The translations under genes and the position numbers were made by a program. Shown here in pieces: positions 51,627-60,055 of a stretch of 64,000 nt of DNA. The notes below the pieces were generated by a model. That model had not been told where the DNA came from and made no database searches. It saw nothing but the letters and a program-made list of their open reading frames with translations. This DNA comes from Craspedostauros australis. Taxonomy: Eukaryota > Bacillariophyta > Bacillariophyceae > Mastogloiales > Achnanthaceae. The stretch spans positions 3,472,001 to 3,536,000 of the forward strand of contig JAMXDE010000003.1 in assembly GCA_026770025.1 (NCBI GenBank), given 5' to 3'. Position 1 is the stretch's first letter; each line of letters starts with the position of its first letter.

Positions 51627-52454
51627 ATGATTCTCAATTTCAACGACGCCGTTCTGTACGAGAATGACGTCGCCATCCTGAAGAACAAGACCGAATGGCT
51701 GAACGATGCCATCGTCCATTTCTACTTCACGTATCTGCAGCACCAGCTGCAAGAGAAGAGCTCCGCGCCGAAGGTGACAATGCTGAAGTTCTTGGATCCG
51801 AGTGTTGTCAACTTCTTCATGCACCAATGCATCGATGACGATGACATCGAAGACTTTGCAGGCGGATTCGAGGTACCCGGAACCAAATCAGCGTCAACAA
51901 CGTCAGCAACCTCGGCAACGTCTGGCATGATCTTCATCCCCATCAACGACAGTCTTGGAAGTCCCACCGCATGGCAACGAGCCGGATCTGGATCACACTG
52001 GAGTCTACTCGTTATTGTGATTAGTTCGGATGATGCCATGGGCGCATCGTCGCCACCCCCACCAGTACCAGCTCAGCACCAGTGCTCGTTCTGGCACATG
52101 GATTCAATGGCGCCCGGCAACGAACGCGTGGCTCGGATGGTTGCGCGCAAGTTTCAGAATCACATCATCCATCCCAAGCTCAAGACGGATTTCCGATTCC
52201 TGCAAGCCGCGGACGTTCCGCAACAGGAGAATTCGTACGATTGTGGGTTGCACACCTTGGTCGCTGCTGAGCTCGTCGCTCGTCGCTGTCTGGACCGCCA
52301 AGTATCGGGACCGTCGAGAATACCCCCGCTTCCGGACGCCATGCTCGATTTCGAATCCGCCCTGCGCACAGCATTCAAAGAAGAAGCGAGCATGTGTTCC
52401 AACCTCCGCAGAAGGATCCTGGACATCGTTGAGGATCTTGCCAATGCAGAATGA
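51627..52454 (+). CDS. Ulp1/SENP-type cysteine protease (SUMO or NEDD8 specific)
   Basis: Single exon, 275 residues from ATG 51627 (MILNFNDAVLYENDVAIL). The C48 peptidase pattern is complete. It starts with the entry motif WLNDAIVHFYFTYL. The catalytic His lies in GSHWSLLV and the Asp in CSFWHMDSM. The oxyanion Gln lies in VPQQENSYDCG, which also contains the nucleophilic Cys. These enzymes cleave ubiquitin-like modifiers from targets or mature their precursors. The compact size without a long N-terminal extension resembles SENP8/DEN1, which acts on NEDD8 in animals and plants. NEDD8 preference is therefore the better guess but is inferred. A Ser/Thr insertion (about 88-102) and a Pro-rich loop (about 140-150) extend variable loops. 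The helicase gene is convergent and only 160 bases away. Confidence 0.92.
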   Translation: MILNFNDAVLYENDVAILKNKTEWLNDAIVHFYFTYLQHQLQEKSSAPKVTMLKFLDPSVVNFFMHQCIDDDDIEDFAGGFEVPGTKSASTTSATSATSGMIFIPINDSLGSPTAWQRAGSGSHWSLLVIVISSDDAMGASSPPPPVPAQHQCSFWHMDSMAPGNERVARMVARKFQNHIIHPKLKTDFRFLQAADVPQQENSYDCGLHTLVAAELVARRCLDRQVSGPSRIPPLPDAMLDFESALRTAFKEEASMCSNLRRRILDIVEDLANAE

Positions 52455-52614
52455 CGGTTTCACCCATCACGCCGATGATGAGGCAGCTTGGAGAAGCATG
52501 TGCATTTCAATAGAGGACAGCAGAGCAGTGCAATGTAAATGCTGGTATAGTGGGAGGATAGACGAATGTAGTGATGCTAGTGATGCTTGCTGTAATGGTT
52601 ATGACCGCCTTGGC

Positions 52615-54582
52615 TCATTCTGCTTCGGCTTTGGCCTTGTTGTTCGCCGCCTTCCGTGCGGCGGCCTCTCTCAGCTTGTCCTTCTTGCTCTTGCGACGAC
52701 CCTTGACGCCACCGTACATCTTGTCATGTGCGAGGCCCTTGTCAGAATGCTCCACACCAGGCACCTCCTGCGTCGAAGCCTTCGACCCGATGCTCCACCT
52801 GTCTTCGTTCGGTTCAAATCCCGGCAAATTCTCGCGATCCACCGATTGCGGAAGATGCCGCTTCTCGATGAGGTTGAGATGGGCTTCAGTCTCTGGCGTT
52901 ACGAACGTGATCGCAGTGCCATGCTGGCCGGCTCGACCAACACGCCCGATGCGATGCACAAAGTCCGCGGTCGATCGTGGCAGATCGTAGTTCACCATGA
53001 CGGGCAAGTTGCTGATGTCGATACCACGGCTGGCAACGTCGGTGGCCAGCAGCACGCGGATCTTGCCACGCTTCAGATCCTTCAGCCGACGCGATCGCGC
53101 ATCCTGGTCCAGCTTGCCATGCAGTTCGGCGCTGAGGATGCCAGCACGCTTCAGCTTCCGGCTCACATGCTCGGCGGAGTATCGCGTGGAGACGAAGACA
53201 AGAACGCGATCCCAAGATGGGTTGTCCTCCAACAGCGTGCGCAGCGCCTGGGTGCGTGCTGGGCGTTCCAACCGGATCGTCCTCATGGCGATGGTCGATG
53301 CGGGACCAACGCTTTGCAATTGCTGAAACGATGATGAGTTGACCGAGGATCGTTCCAGCTTCTTTTGCAGGCTCGAAGATACCTCTTCCTGCACCATTCG
53401 GTCTGAACTGGAACACGAAATACGAAGGATGGGAACGTCCTCATCATCGTTGCGGATCGAATAGATACGTCGCAGAACTTGATTGACGCGGGGTTCGATT
53501 TGCTTGGGGAAGGTTGCCGAGAACAGCCACGATTGAACCTTCTTCTGGGTCGGCAGAAGCTTCAAGACTGCATCCAGCTCTGAATTGAAGGCGCGGCCAA
53601 GCAATCTGTCGGCCTCGTCCACGATGAAATAGTCCAAGTCTTCCAGCAGATTCAGCAGCTGCCCTCTGCCGTCGTCATCATCGCGATCCAGTTTCAACGA
53701 CTCGATCTGCTCCAGGCTCAGCGACGCATCGTTTTCATCATCACCAAACGCATCCAGCAATCGTCGTTCCAGCGCAGCATCCAGCGCCGATGAATCCCCC
53801 TTCTCTGTTGCGTAGTACGTCAAAACATCGACCAATCGACCAGGTGTCGCGATGAGCACATCCAATGTCTCATCATTCCTTGCCAAGTCGGCAAGCTTGG
53901 AAATTTGCGGTTCCAATGGGATGCCACCGTAGATGGAGAGAATGTTCCACCGTTGCTTGCGCTTGGTTGTGGAAACGTTGTTGGCCAAGTTGTAAACGAC
54001 GGAACCAATCTGTTCGGCCAATTCTCTCGTGGGGCACAGGATCAACGAGGAGATGCGCGCCATGGACTTTTGTTTTCGATGCTGTGGTCGCGGTTGCGTC
54101 AGGAGGTTGTTCAACAACGGCAACACGTATGCGGCTGTTTTACCGGATCCTGTGGGCGCCTCACACCACAATGCGTCGGCTGCGACTGCGGTCGCGCCAT
54201 TGCTGCTATCGGTATCGTCGTCGCTGCTCAGCGCGGTGCTGTAAAAGTCGTCTTCGTCTTCATTGCCGCCGGCTCTTCCTTCATATGCATGACGAAGAAG
54301 CTTTGGAATGGCCAACTGCTGCACTGGTGTGGGATGAATCCAGTTTGGCTGGGATCTGACTGATGACAGTACCTCCGGCGGCAATCCTAGATCAGCGAAC
54401 GTATCCAAGCTGGTGAAACTATCCTCTGCGTCTACGTTTGTGCTGCTGCGTAGCCATGACGGTGTTTGAAAGCGTGCATTCTGACGGTTGGACAGAGACA
54501 GTGGCTGAAATGCATCAGCAGAGGATGGCCGACGCACTCCCTGTGCGATCAACAGCAGAAGCAGACTCGTCGCGAACATCAT
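52615..54582 (-). CDS. DEAD-box RNA helicase, plastid-targeted
   Basis: Intronless, 655 residues from ATG 54582. The N-terminus MMFATSLLLLLIAQGVRRP then SSADAFQPL is a signal peptide with an ADA/F junction, typical of diatom plastid proteins. All helicase motifs are present: Q motif (HPTPVQQLAIP, about 83-93), motif I (APTGSGKT, about 142-149), Ia (PTRELAEQ), Ib (TPGRLVD), motif II (VDEADR), motif III (SATF), IV (VLVFVSTRYSAE), V (ATDVASRGID) and VI (HRIGRVGRAG). Motif II is DEAD in order, so this is a true DEAD-box ATPase that remodels RNA or RNA-protein complexes. The spacer between motifs I and II is unusually long and acidic. The C-terminal tail is Lys/Ala-rich. A role in plastid ribosome assembly or RNA processing is likely. 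Confidence 0.95.
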   Translation of the reverse strand: MMFATSLLLLLIAQGVRRPSSADAFQPLSLSNRQNARFQTPSWLRSSTNVDAEDSFTSLDTFADLGLPPEVLSSVRSQPNWIHPTPVQQLAIPKLLRHAYEGRAGGNEDEDDFYSTALSSDDDTDSSNGATAVAADALWCEAPTGSGKTAAYVLPLLNNLLTQPRPQHRKQKSMARISSLILCPTRELAEQIGSVVYNLANNVSTTKRKQRWNILSIYGGIPLEPQISKLADLARNDETLDVLIATPGRLVDVLTYYATEKGDSSALDAALERRLLDAFGDDENDASLSLEQIESLKLDRDDDDGRGQLLNLLEDLDYFIVDEADRLLGRAFNSELDAVLKLLPTQKKVQSWLFSATFPKQIEPRVNQVLRRIYSIRNDDEDVPILRISCSSSDRMVQEEVSSSLQKKLERSSVNSSSFQQLQSVGPASTIAMRTIRLERPARTQALRTLLEDNPSWDRVLVFVSTRYSAEHVSRKLKRAGILSAELHGKLDQDARSRRLKDLKRGKIRVLLATDVASRGIDISNLPVMVNYDLPRSTADFVHRIGRVGRAGQHGTAITFVTPETEAHLNLIEKRHLPQSVDRENLPGFEPNEDRWSIGSKASTQEVPGVEHSDKGLAHDKMYGGVKGRRKSKKDKLREAAARKAANNKAKAEAE

Positions 54583-55073
54583 GATTAGTCCCTCGGTCTC
54601 GCAATGACTCAGTCGTTATGAGCTTCTCCTTTCGTATGGGTGTTGGCGTGTCGATCGGAGTGATGCTACTCCAGAAAGGGGTAACTGTCACGCGACGTGA
54701 TGTGATGTGATGTGATGTGATGTGAGATGAGATGAGGTGAGAGAAGAAGCGTCCTCCCGCAGCCCTTCCCCAGCGGGTGATGTGTGGGTATTCTCTCTTT
54801 TCCGACTGCAGAATTTTGGTGGCAACAAAGAAATCGCCAGCGTTTCGCCAAAACGAATGGTTGGCTTCCATTGTAGTCGAACGGGTCAAACGGCCGCGAC
54901 TTCGAAAAAGTATCTTCTGTTGGTCGGAGTTGTGGCGCATTTCTTCTGTTTGCGATCTTCGATGTGCGGTGTTCTTGGTGACTCGAAGCATCACTTCGCG
55001 GCATCAGGTCTCACCCATCCGGATCCATCGTCTGCTCCCTCCATGCAAAGTATGGTTGGATGAAAGGCAAGGG
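54583..55073. promoter_or_regulatory. Divergent intergenic region with CACAT repeat
   Basis: These 491 bases lie between the helicase (minus) and the aldolase (plus). They contain the pentanucleotide repeat at 54697-54725. The aldolase frame is open back to 54777, but the signal-like start is at 55074. Confidence 0.5.
54697..54725. repeat. (TGTGA)n, i.e. CACAT on the helicase coding strand
   Basis: Five to six units, 115-145 bases upstream of the helicase ATG, followed by degenerate GATGA units. The unit and orientation match the repeat upstream of the S1 gene. Confidence 0.9.
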
Positions 55074-56270
55074 ATGAGGCAAGCACCGATTGCTCCTGGA
55101 GGCATCGTTTCATCGTTGTCGCTCTTGCTTTTGTTGGTGGCGTCGGAGGTGTTACTGCAGCAAACGGCGGTATTTGTGGATTGCTTTGTCGCCGTTCAGC
55201 ACAGAGACAGCAAGCGCGGCTCAACAGAAGCAGCAGCAACACCAGCAGCAACACCAGCAGCAACGGCAACAGCAACGGCGTTTATAGCAGCAACAAAACC
55301 ATCCATAAGAACAAGATCAAGATCAAACGCTCCACTGAGAACATCACCAGTCTCATCATCATCAACTTGCATTGGAAGCCGCAGCTCCAGCGAAGGCGGC
55401 GAGAGTTCCACCTTCGCCATGTCGCACCACCGCAGCCTCAAGCAATTTCTGAAGCATGGCGGCAGAGCCTATGGCCCAGTCATCATGAGCGATTCGCCAG
55501 TTGTGGTGGAGATGCTGTCGCTGGTAGGATACGATCATTTGGTGATCGACTTTGAACACTCGCCGAGCGATTTGCATTCCAACAATGGCATATCATTGCT
55601 GCGTGCTGCAGATGCGTCGGCGAGCAACCGGCGAACGGAATGCATCGTACGGTTGGCAGGCCATGATGTGGTTGGGATGAAGAAGTTGCTGGACATCATG
55701 AAGCTTCCGGGTGGCGTTCTCGTTCCGATGGTAGAGGATGCTGCGACTGCACGCGAAGTCGTGGCGTCGACACGATATCCAAAGCAGCTCAAGCGTGACA
55801 GTGGCAATCCGAAACCTCAGAATAACATCGATGGCATCCGTGGTTGTGCCGCGCCATTCGTACGTGCGACTGGATGGGGCATGGCCGTATCCATGGACGA
55901 GTACATGGAACAAATTTGCAATGACCTGTTGGTCATGGTGCAGGTAGAAAGCGCGGAAGGCGTGGAGAGCATCGAGGAGATTGCCTCTGTGGATGGCATC
56001 GACGGGATATTTCTCGGCCCATTTGATCTCTCCACATCAGTAGGGCGCATGGGGCAATTCGAGGACGAAGAAGTGCAACAGTTGATCAAAAACGCAGAAG
56101 ACAAGGTGTTGCAGTCGGATTGCTTCTTGGCAGGATTCCGCCCTCCGACGATGACTCTGCACGGCATGTTCGACAGAGGCTACAGCCTTGTGTGCGGCTC
56201 ATTAGACGTTGGCCTTTTGAAGGCTGCCGCTCAGCAGGACATCGAAGCTGCGAATGAAGCAAGGAATTGA
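55074..56270 (+). CDS. HpcH/HpaI-family aldolase with N-terminal targeting region
   Basis: Single exon, 398 residues from ATG 55074. The first 45 residues hold a hydrophobic signal (GIVSSLSLLLLLVASEVLL...VFVDCF). A low-complexity Ala/Thr/Ser stretch to about 135 follows, so the protein is directed to the ER/plastid or another membrane-bound compartment. The catalytic TIM-barrel domain (about 145-395) shows the family motifs YDHLVIDFEHSP, CIVRLAGHD, GGVLVPMVEDAATAREVV, MVQVESAEGVESI and IDGIFLGPFDLS. In bacterial members (2-dehydro-3-deoxyglucarate aldolase, HpaI) the Glu and Asp of the last two motifs bind Mg or Mn, and a retro-aldol reaction releases pyruvate. The substrate cannot be told from sequence. 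The start is chosen for its signal peptide. Upstream in-frame codons lack one. Confidence 0.9.
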   Translation: MRQAPIAPGGIVSSLSLLLLLVASEVLLQQTAVFVDCFVAVQHRDSKRGSTEAAATPAATPAATATATAFIAATKPSIRTRSRSNAPLRTSPVSSSSTCIGSRSSSEGGESSTFAMSHHRSLKQFLKHGGRAYGPVIMSDSPVVVEMLSLVGYDHLVIDFEHSPSDLHSNNGISLLRAADASASNRRTECIVRLAGHDVVGMKKLLDIMKLPGGVLVPMVEDAATAREVVASTRYPKQLKRDSGNPKPQNNIDGIRGCAAPFVRATGWGMAVSMDEYMEQICNDLLVMVQVESAEGVESIEEIASVDGIDGIFLGPFDLSTSVGRMGQFEDEEVQQLIKNAEDKVLQSDCFLAGFRPPTMTLHGMFDRGYSLVCGSLDVGLLKAAAQQDIEAANEARN

Positions 56271-56931
56271 TTCATCAGACTTCCCGAAATTCACCTCAAT
56301 ACGTCGTCCCTTCATCCAATCAATACAGCCCCATTTGGTGGAGCGATCAGCGTACGAATACGAGTACGAGGTTGGAGATCGGAGACGGTTTGTTGAATAA
56401 ACAAGCAACAAGCGAAACGCAGCAAATGGTCTCCACACGTGTTGCCAAATTGAAAGTGAAACATTGTCCAAACTATTGTGGATGTGTCGATCTCAACTCA
56501 ATTCTTACGGTTTGGGCATTTCGAAACGAATCTGTCGGTCAAGGAAAAGACAGATTCGAAGGGAGTGTACCATTTTAGTGACCAGCGACCTGATGCTTGC
56601 TCTTATTACTTTGTGAAAGCGGTCAGACGACGATTAGGCGGGACGCACGAACGCTACCACAGAACAACTGGGACCAAAGTTGGTGCAGTCCCGTGTCAGA
56701 TTTGATCGTGGGCTCTTTCGATTTCTCTCGACACGACGCCACCAAACGGTCACATCGGTTGACGTGTCCCCTCTCCTGAGTCATTGGTGACCTGCGCACC
56801 GACCATCACAACCACCCCTCCGTCTCCTTCTTTTGGTCTGCCAGCAGCTCATGTGGGGTTGCAGACGAGAGGCCACTTAATCGAACATCTCCATACACCT
56901 AGTCAGACACCAACAGCGGATCGCAGCGCAT
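56271..56931. other. Intergenic: aldolase 3' end and MFS transporter promoter
   Basis: These 661 bases contain no credible gene. Nothing repetitive was seen. Confidence 0.45.
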
Positions 56932-58626
56932 GTGATAACAGTGATGCACAAATCCCGCACTTCATCCACACTATCCGATAGGACCGATGAAGACGGCGCT
57001 TCCCAATCACCGAGGGATCTCAATGACAACCATGACGAGCGCCATGAGAACCAAACTGAGGTACCAAAGCTCACTGAAAGTCAGTTCTGGCTCAGCATCT
57101 TTGCGATATGCGCGGTGTCCGCAACCCAGGCATGGCTGATCATCAGCATCTTTCCGTACAGCGGCTTCATGGCAATCGAACTCATCGACGGTGTCAACGA
57201 AGAAAATGCAGGATCCTACGCAGGGATGCTCGCTTCTGCCTTCATGGCTGGTCGGGCCCTGACGTCTGTTGCTTGGGGAAAGATTGCCGATACGTACGGA
57301 CGCCGATTTGTCCTCATCATCTCCTTGATCATCGGCTGCTTCTTGTCCGTGCTCTTCGGGACTGCCTCGTCGTTTCCTTTGGCCGTCTTTTGGCGCTTCA
57401 TGATGGGCCTTTGCAGTGGCCTGTCCGGTACGGCCAAGACCTGCATATCGGAGTTGGCGCAGGGCAACGGCGGATTGGAAACCACAGGCATGAGCTTGAT
57501 GGTGGGAATGTGGGCATGGTCTTTCCTCTTCAGCCCGGCGCTGAGCGGATTGCTATCGGAACCGGTCAAGGCGTATCCCCACTCTGCGATCGTGCAGCAA
57601 TTCCACGGATTCTTATCAGAGTATCCCTTCATCCTGCCCAACCTGGTGTCCGTGATAATGTGCATCTTCGCTCTCTTTGCCGTCAGCTCCTTCGTGCCAG
57701 AAACGCTGCCGCCACAACGAAAACGAAGTCCGAAATATATGGTGGGTGATATTGTTCGGAGCGTATGCGAGTTCTTCACATCTCGCCTTGCTTCTTCAAA
57801 GCGTCACAACAAAGAAGAAACGGGTGGTCTCATGAAGACAGAAAACGGGGCTTCAATTGCGTACGGAACAGCGCAAACAGAATCCAAACACGAATTGGAA
57901 AGTGCAAAAGCTACTTGCACACCCGCCGATATCCCGAAGGCAACAATCGCCCAGATTTGGTGTAACACCAACACCGGGACCCACCTCATCGTGTACTGGA
58001 TATTCTCCTTCGTCGTGGTGGCGGTCGATGAGGGGTTTCCGTTATTCTGCATCAGTCAACATGGAGGATTGAAATTATCTGAGGTTGGCATCGGCAAGAT
58101 CCTCTCAACGAGCGGCTTCATCTTCGCAGTGTGCCAATACTCCGTCTACAACAAGGTCGTGGACCGCGTTGGATTGAAAAGATCGGTCCAGATCGGAAGC
58201 ATCGTCGCAGGGCCATTGCTGATGCTCATTCCGCTCTCACTTATATTGAATGCATCCGCCGGCAACAACGGCGACCAAGATGCGACCAGCGGCAGCAGTA
58301 GCAGGGACAATGACTTGTCCTGGTCGGCGTACCTGTTCCTGAGCATCGTCCTGGCGCTGTACAGAATCTTCAGCTCGATGTTCTTTTCGAGCATCACGGT
58401 GTTGACGAATCGTACCGTCTTACCCGAACAGCGTGGGACAATGAACGGCCTCAGCATGTTGGGAGGGAGTATCGCCAAGGGACTGGCACCGACGTTTGTA
58501 GGGTTGTTGGTGTCCTTTTGCATCTCATCCGGTGTGTTTGCGCCACGCATTGGTGGCAGCATGATATTCGCGGTGCTTTCATGCATGGGATGCGGTGTTG
58601 GTTACACAGCCTACAAGATCATGTGA
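56932..58626 (+). CDS. Major facilitator superfamily transporter
   Basis: Single exon, 564 residues. A second ATG at 56944 is an equally good start. The N-terminal 47 residues are acidic and cytosolic. Twelve hydrophobic segments can be placed, six in each half, separated by a charged central loop (about 265-340). The MFS signature in the loop between helices 2 and 3 is clear (GKIADTYGRRFVL), and helix 4 carries FWRFMMGLCSGL. The overall pattern resembles the drug/H+ antiporter-like group, including plant ZIF1-like and fungal relatives that move small metal chelators or organic anions by proton antiport. The substrate is not predictable from sequence alone. No targeting peptide is seen, so plasma or vacuolar membrane is likely. 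Confidence 0.92.
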   Translation: MITVMHKSRTSSTLSDRTDEDGASQSPRDLNDNHDERHENQTEVPKLTESQFWLSIFAICAVSATQAWLIISIFPYSGFMAIELIDGVNEENAGSYAGMLASAFMAGRALTSVAWGKIADTYGRRFVLIISLIIGCFLSVLFGTASSFPLAVFWRFMMGLCSGLSGTAKTCISELAQGNGGLETTGMSLMVGMWAWSFLFSPALSGLLSEPVKAYPHSAIVQQFHGFLSEYPFILPNLVSVIMCIFALFAVSSFVPETLPPQRKRSPKYMVGDIVRSVCEFFTSRLASSKRHNKEETGGLMKTENGASIAYGTAQTESKHELESAKATCTPADIPKATIAQIWCNTNTGTHLIVYWIFSFVVVAVDEGFPLFCISQHGGLKLSEVGIGKILSTSGFIFAVCQYSVYNKVVDRVGLKRSVQIGSIVAGPLLMLIPLSLILNASAGNNGDQDATSGSSSRDNDLSWSAYLFLSIVLALYRIFSSMFFSSITVLTNRTVLPEQRGTMNGLSMLGGSIAKGLAPTFVGLLVSFCISSGVFAPRIGGSMIFAVLSCMGCGVGYTAYKIM

Positions 58627-60055
58627 GAACAATGCGGGAGGCTGCAGTCATCGGCAGTTCGATGGCAGCAGCAGCAACATGAGTAGCTGGAGACTACGAC
58701 AGCGGAGAGAGCACAGATCCCAGATCGCGCCGCATATCTCAACGCAAGATGAAGGTAGAACAATCGTGTGCCAGCAAATAACTCGTAGAGTAGAGCAGCT
58801 ACAACTTCGTTGAACATCGGTTTGAACATCGGACGCCCTGCCGAGCGTGTTCGTACTCGTATCTCGAACGGAATAGTTGCAGAGAGTCATGAGTGGTCCC
58901 AGAAACATGTTCCGCGCAACTCCAAGACACCAATCCCGGATCCCGAAGCGCTGGCGTGAGCGTTGATTGACAAGAGCAGCCAAAGTCCAACAAGCCGAAC
59001 GGGGAGCCCAAACGGCGGCGATTCGTAAGATGGGAGTCGTTGGAGCGAAGCTGACGTTCGATGGGATCGCCACTGTGTTTGCGATGCGATATTGATGACG
59101 CCGGTATTGACGATGACAACGGTCTCGGTGTTCGATAGGGAGAAATCGAATGGGCTCCGTCCCCGATGGCCAGTATTCCTCCTAGCACAGTATGGAAGGA
59201 ATCAACGTGACTCAGTGACCGATACTTTCGGAGCAGCATCTCAGAAAGCGAGGGCTTGGTTGGATGCGTCTGGTGTCGGTTTGTTGGGAACTTGTTCGCA
59301 AAATGAGTGACGATTTCTACCTCACACTTTCTTTCTTTCTTCAACGGCGAATCTTCGTCACGAACGAGAGATAGTATCTCCGAAATGATCAATCCACGCA
59401 CGACTTCGACTACTTTGTTTATCCGAAAAACGAAATCAGCGATTGTGTCGGCATCCACGGAACGAGATGGTTTTGGTGTCAGCGAAAGTCATTCTGGTTG
59501 TGTTCGTCACGTTGTTGCCGAAAAGGTCTTCTTCATGTAGCAACTACGGGTAACAACTGCTGCCGAACCTATTCTCTTGCTTTGGTTGCTCTTGAGGTTG
59601 CGGCACATCATCGCAACCACAATCAGGGACATCGTTATCGCCATGACCACCACCAACCGCAACATTCCTCCGGTGGCTTTCCGGCATCGTCATCGGCATA
59701 TGTATTATCTAATGCAATGCTCAGCGACATGATGCGATCGCGGGAGCGGAGTTTGTTTCTGATCAACCCAACCACAACGATGGTGCCCGTGTCCTGTTGA
59801 ACACCAACGCAGCAGGATCACCACCATCATCATGATCATCACCATCATGATCTGATGCAGCATCTTCAAAGGGCGACAGCCAACACTCGCCCCACATGCT
59901 TCATCACATGCATCATCGGATTACACCTTCTATTCTGATCATCCAACACTCATAAAAAGTTTGAGCTGACCAACGCAAACGCAAACAACACACAAGCAAC
60001 AACACATCGCAAGCGTCAAAATCAAACAACCAAGCCACTAAGCGCCCAAGCAACC
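58627..60055. other. Long intergenic region with one doubtful ORF
   Basis: These 1429 bases lie between the MFS and VWA genes. They contain a doubtful minus-strand frame (58799-59458) and an ATCACCATCATGATC-rich patch near 59819-59856. The final 150 bases should be the VWA gene promoter. Confidence 0.45.
58799..59458 (-). CDS. Doubtful hypothetical ORF, 219 residues
   Basis: Open from ATG 59458 to TAG. The first 45 residues (MDADTIADFVFRINKVVEVV, then SEILSLVRDEDSPLKKE) look protein-like. The rest is Ser/Arg/His-rich without structure, and no family is recognised. It may be a real small gene or a chance frame. Confidence 0.25.
   Translation of the reverse strand: MDADTIADFVFRINKVVEVVRGLIISEILSLVRDEDSPLKKERKCEVEIVTHFANKFPTNRHQTHPTKPSLSEMLLRKYRSLSHVDSFHTVLGGILAIGDGAHSISPYRTPRPLSSSIPASSISHRKHSGDPIERQLRSNDSHLTNRRRLGSPFGLLDFGCSCQSTLTPALRDPGLVSWSCAEHVSGTTHDSLQLFRSRYEYEHARQGVRCSNRCSTKL

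Noticed and set aside
52811..52824. GGTTCAAATCCCGG, which resembles a tRNA T-arm
   Set aside because: It lies within the coding sequence of the DEAD-box helicase, and no acceptor stem or D-arm can be placed around it.
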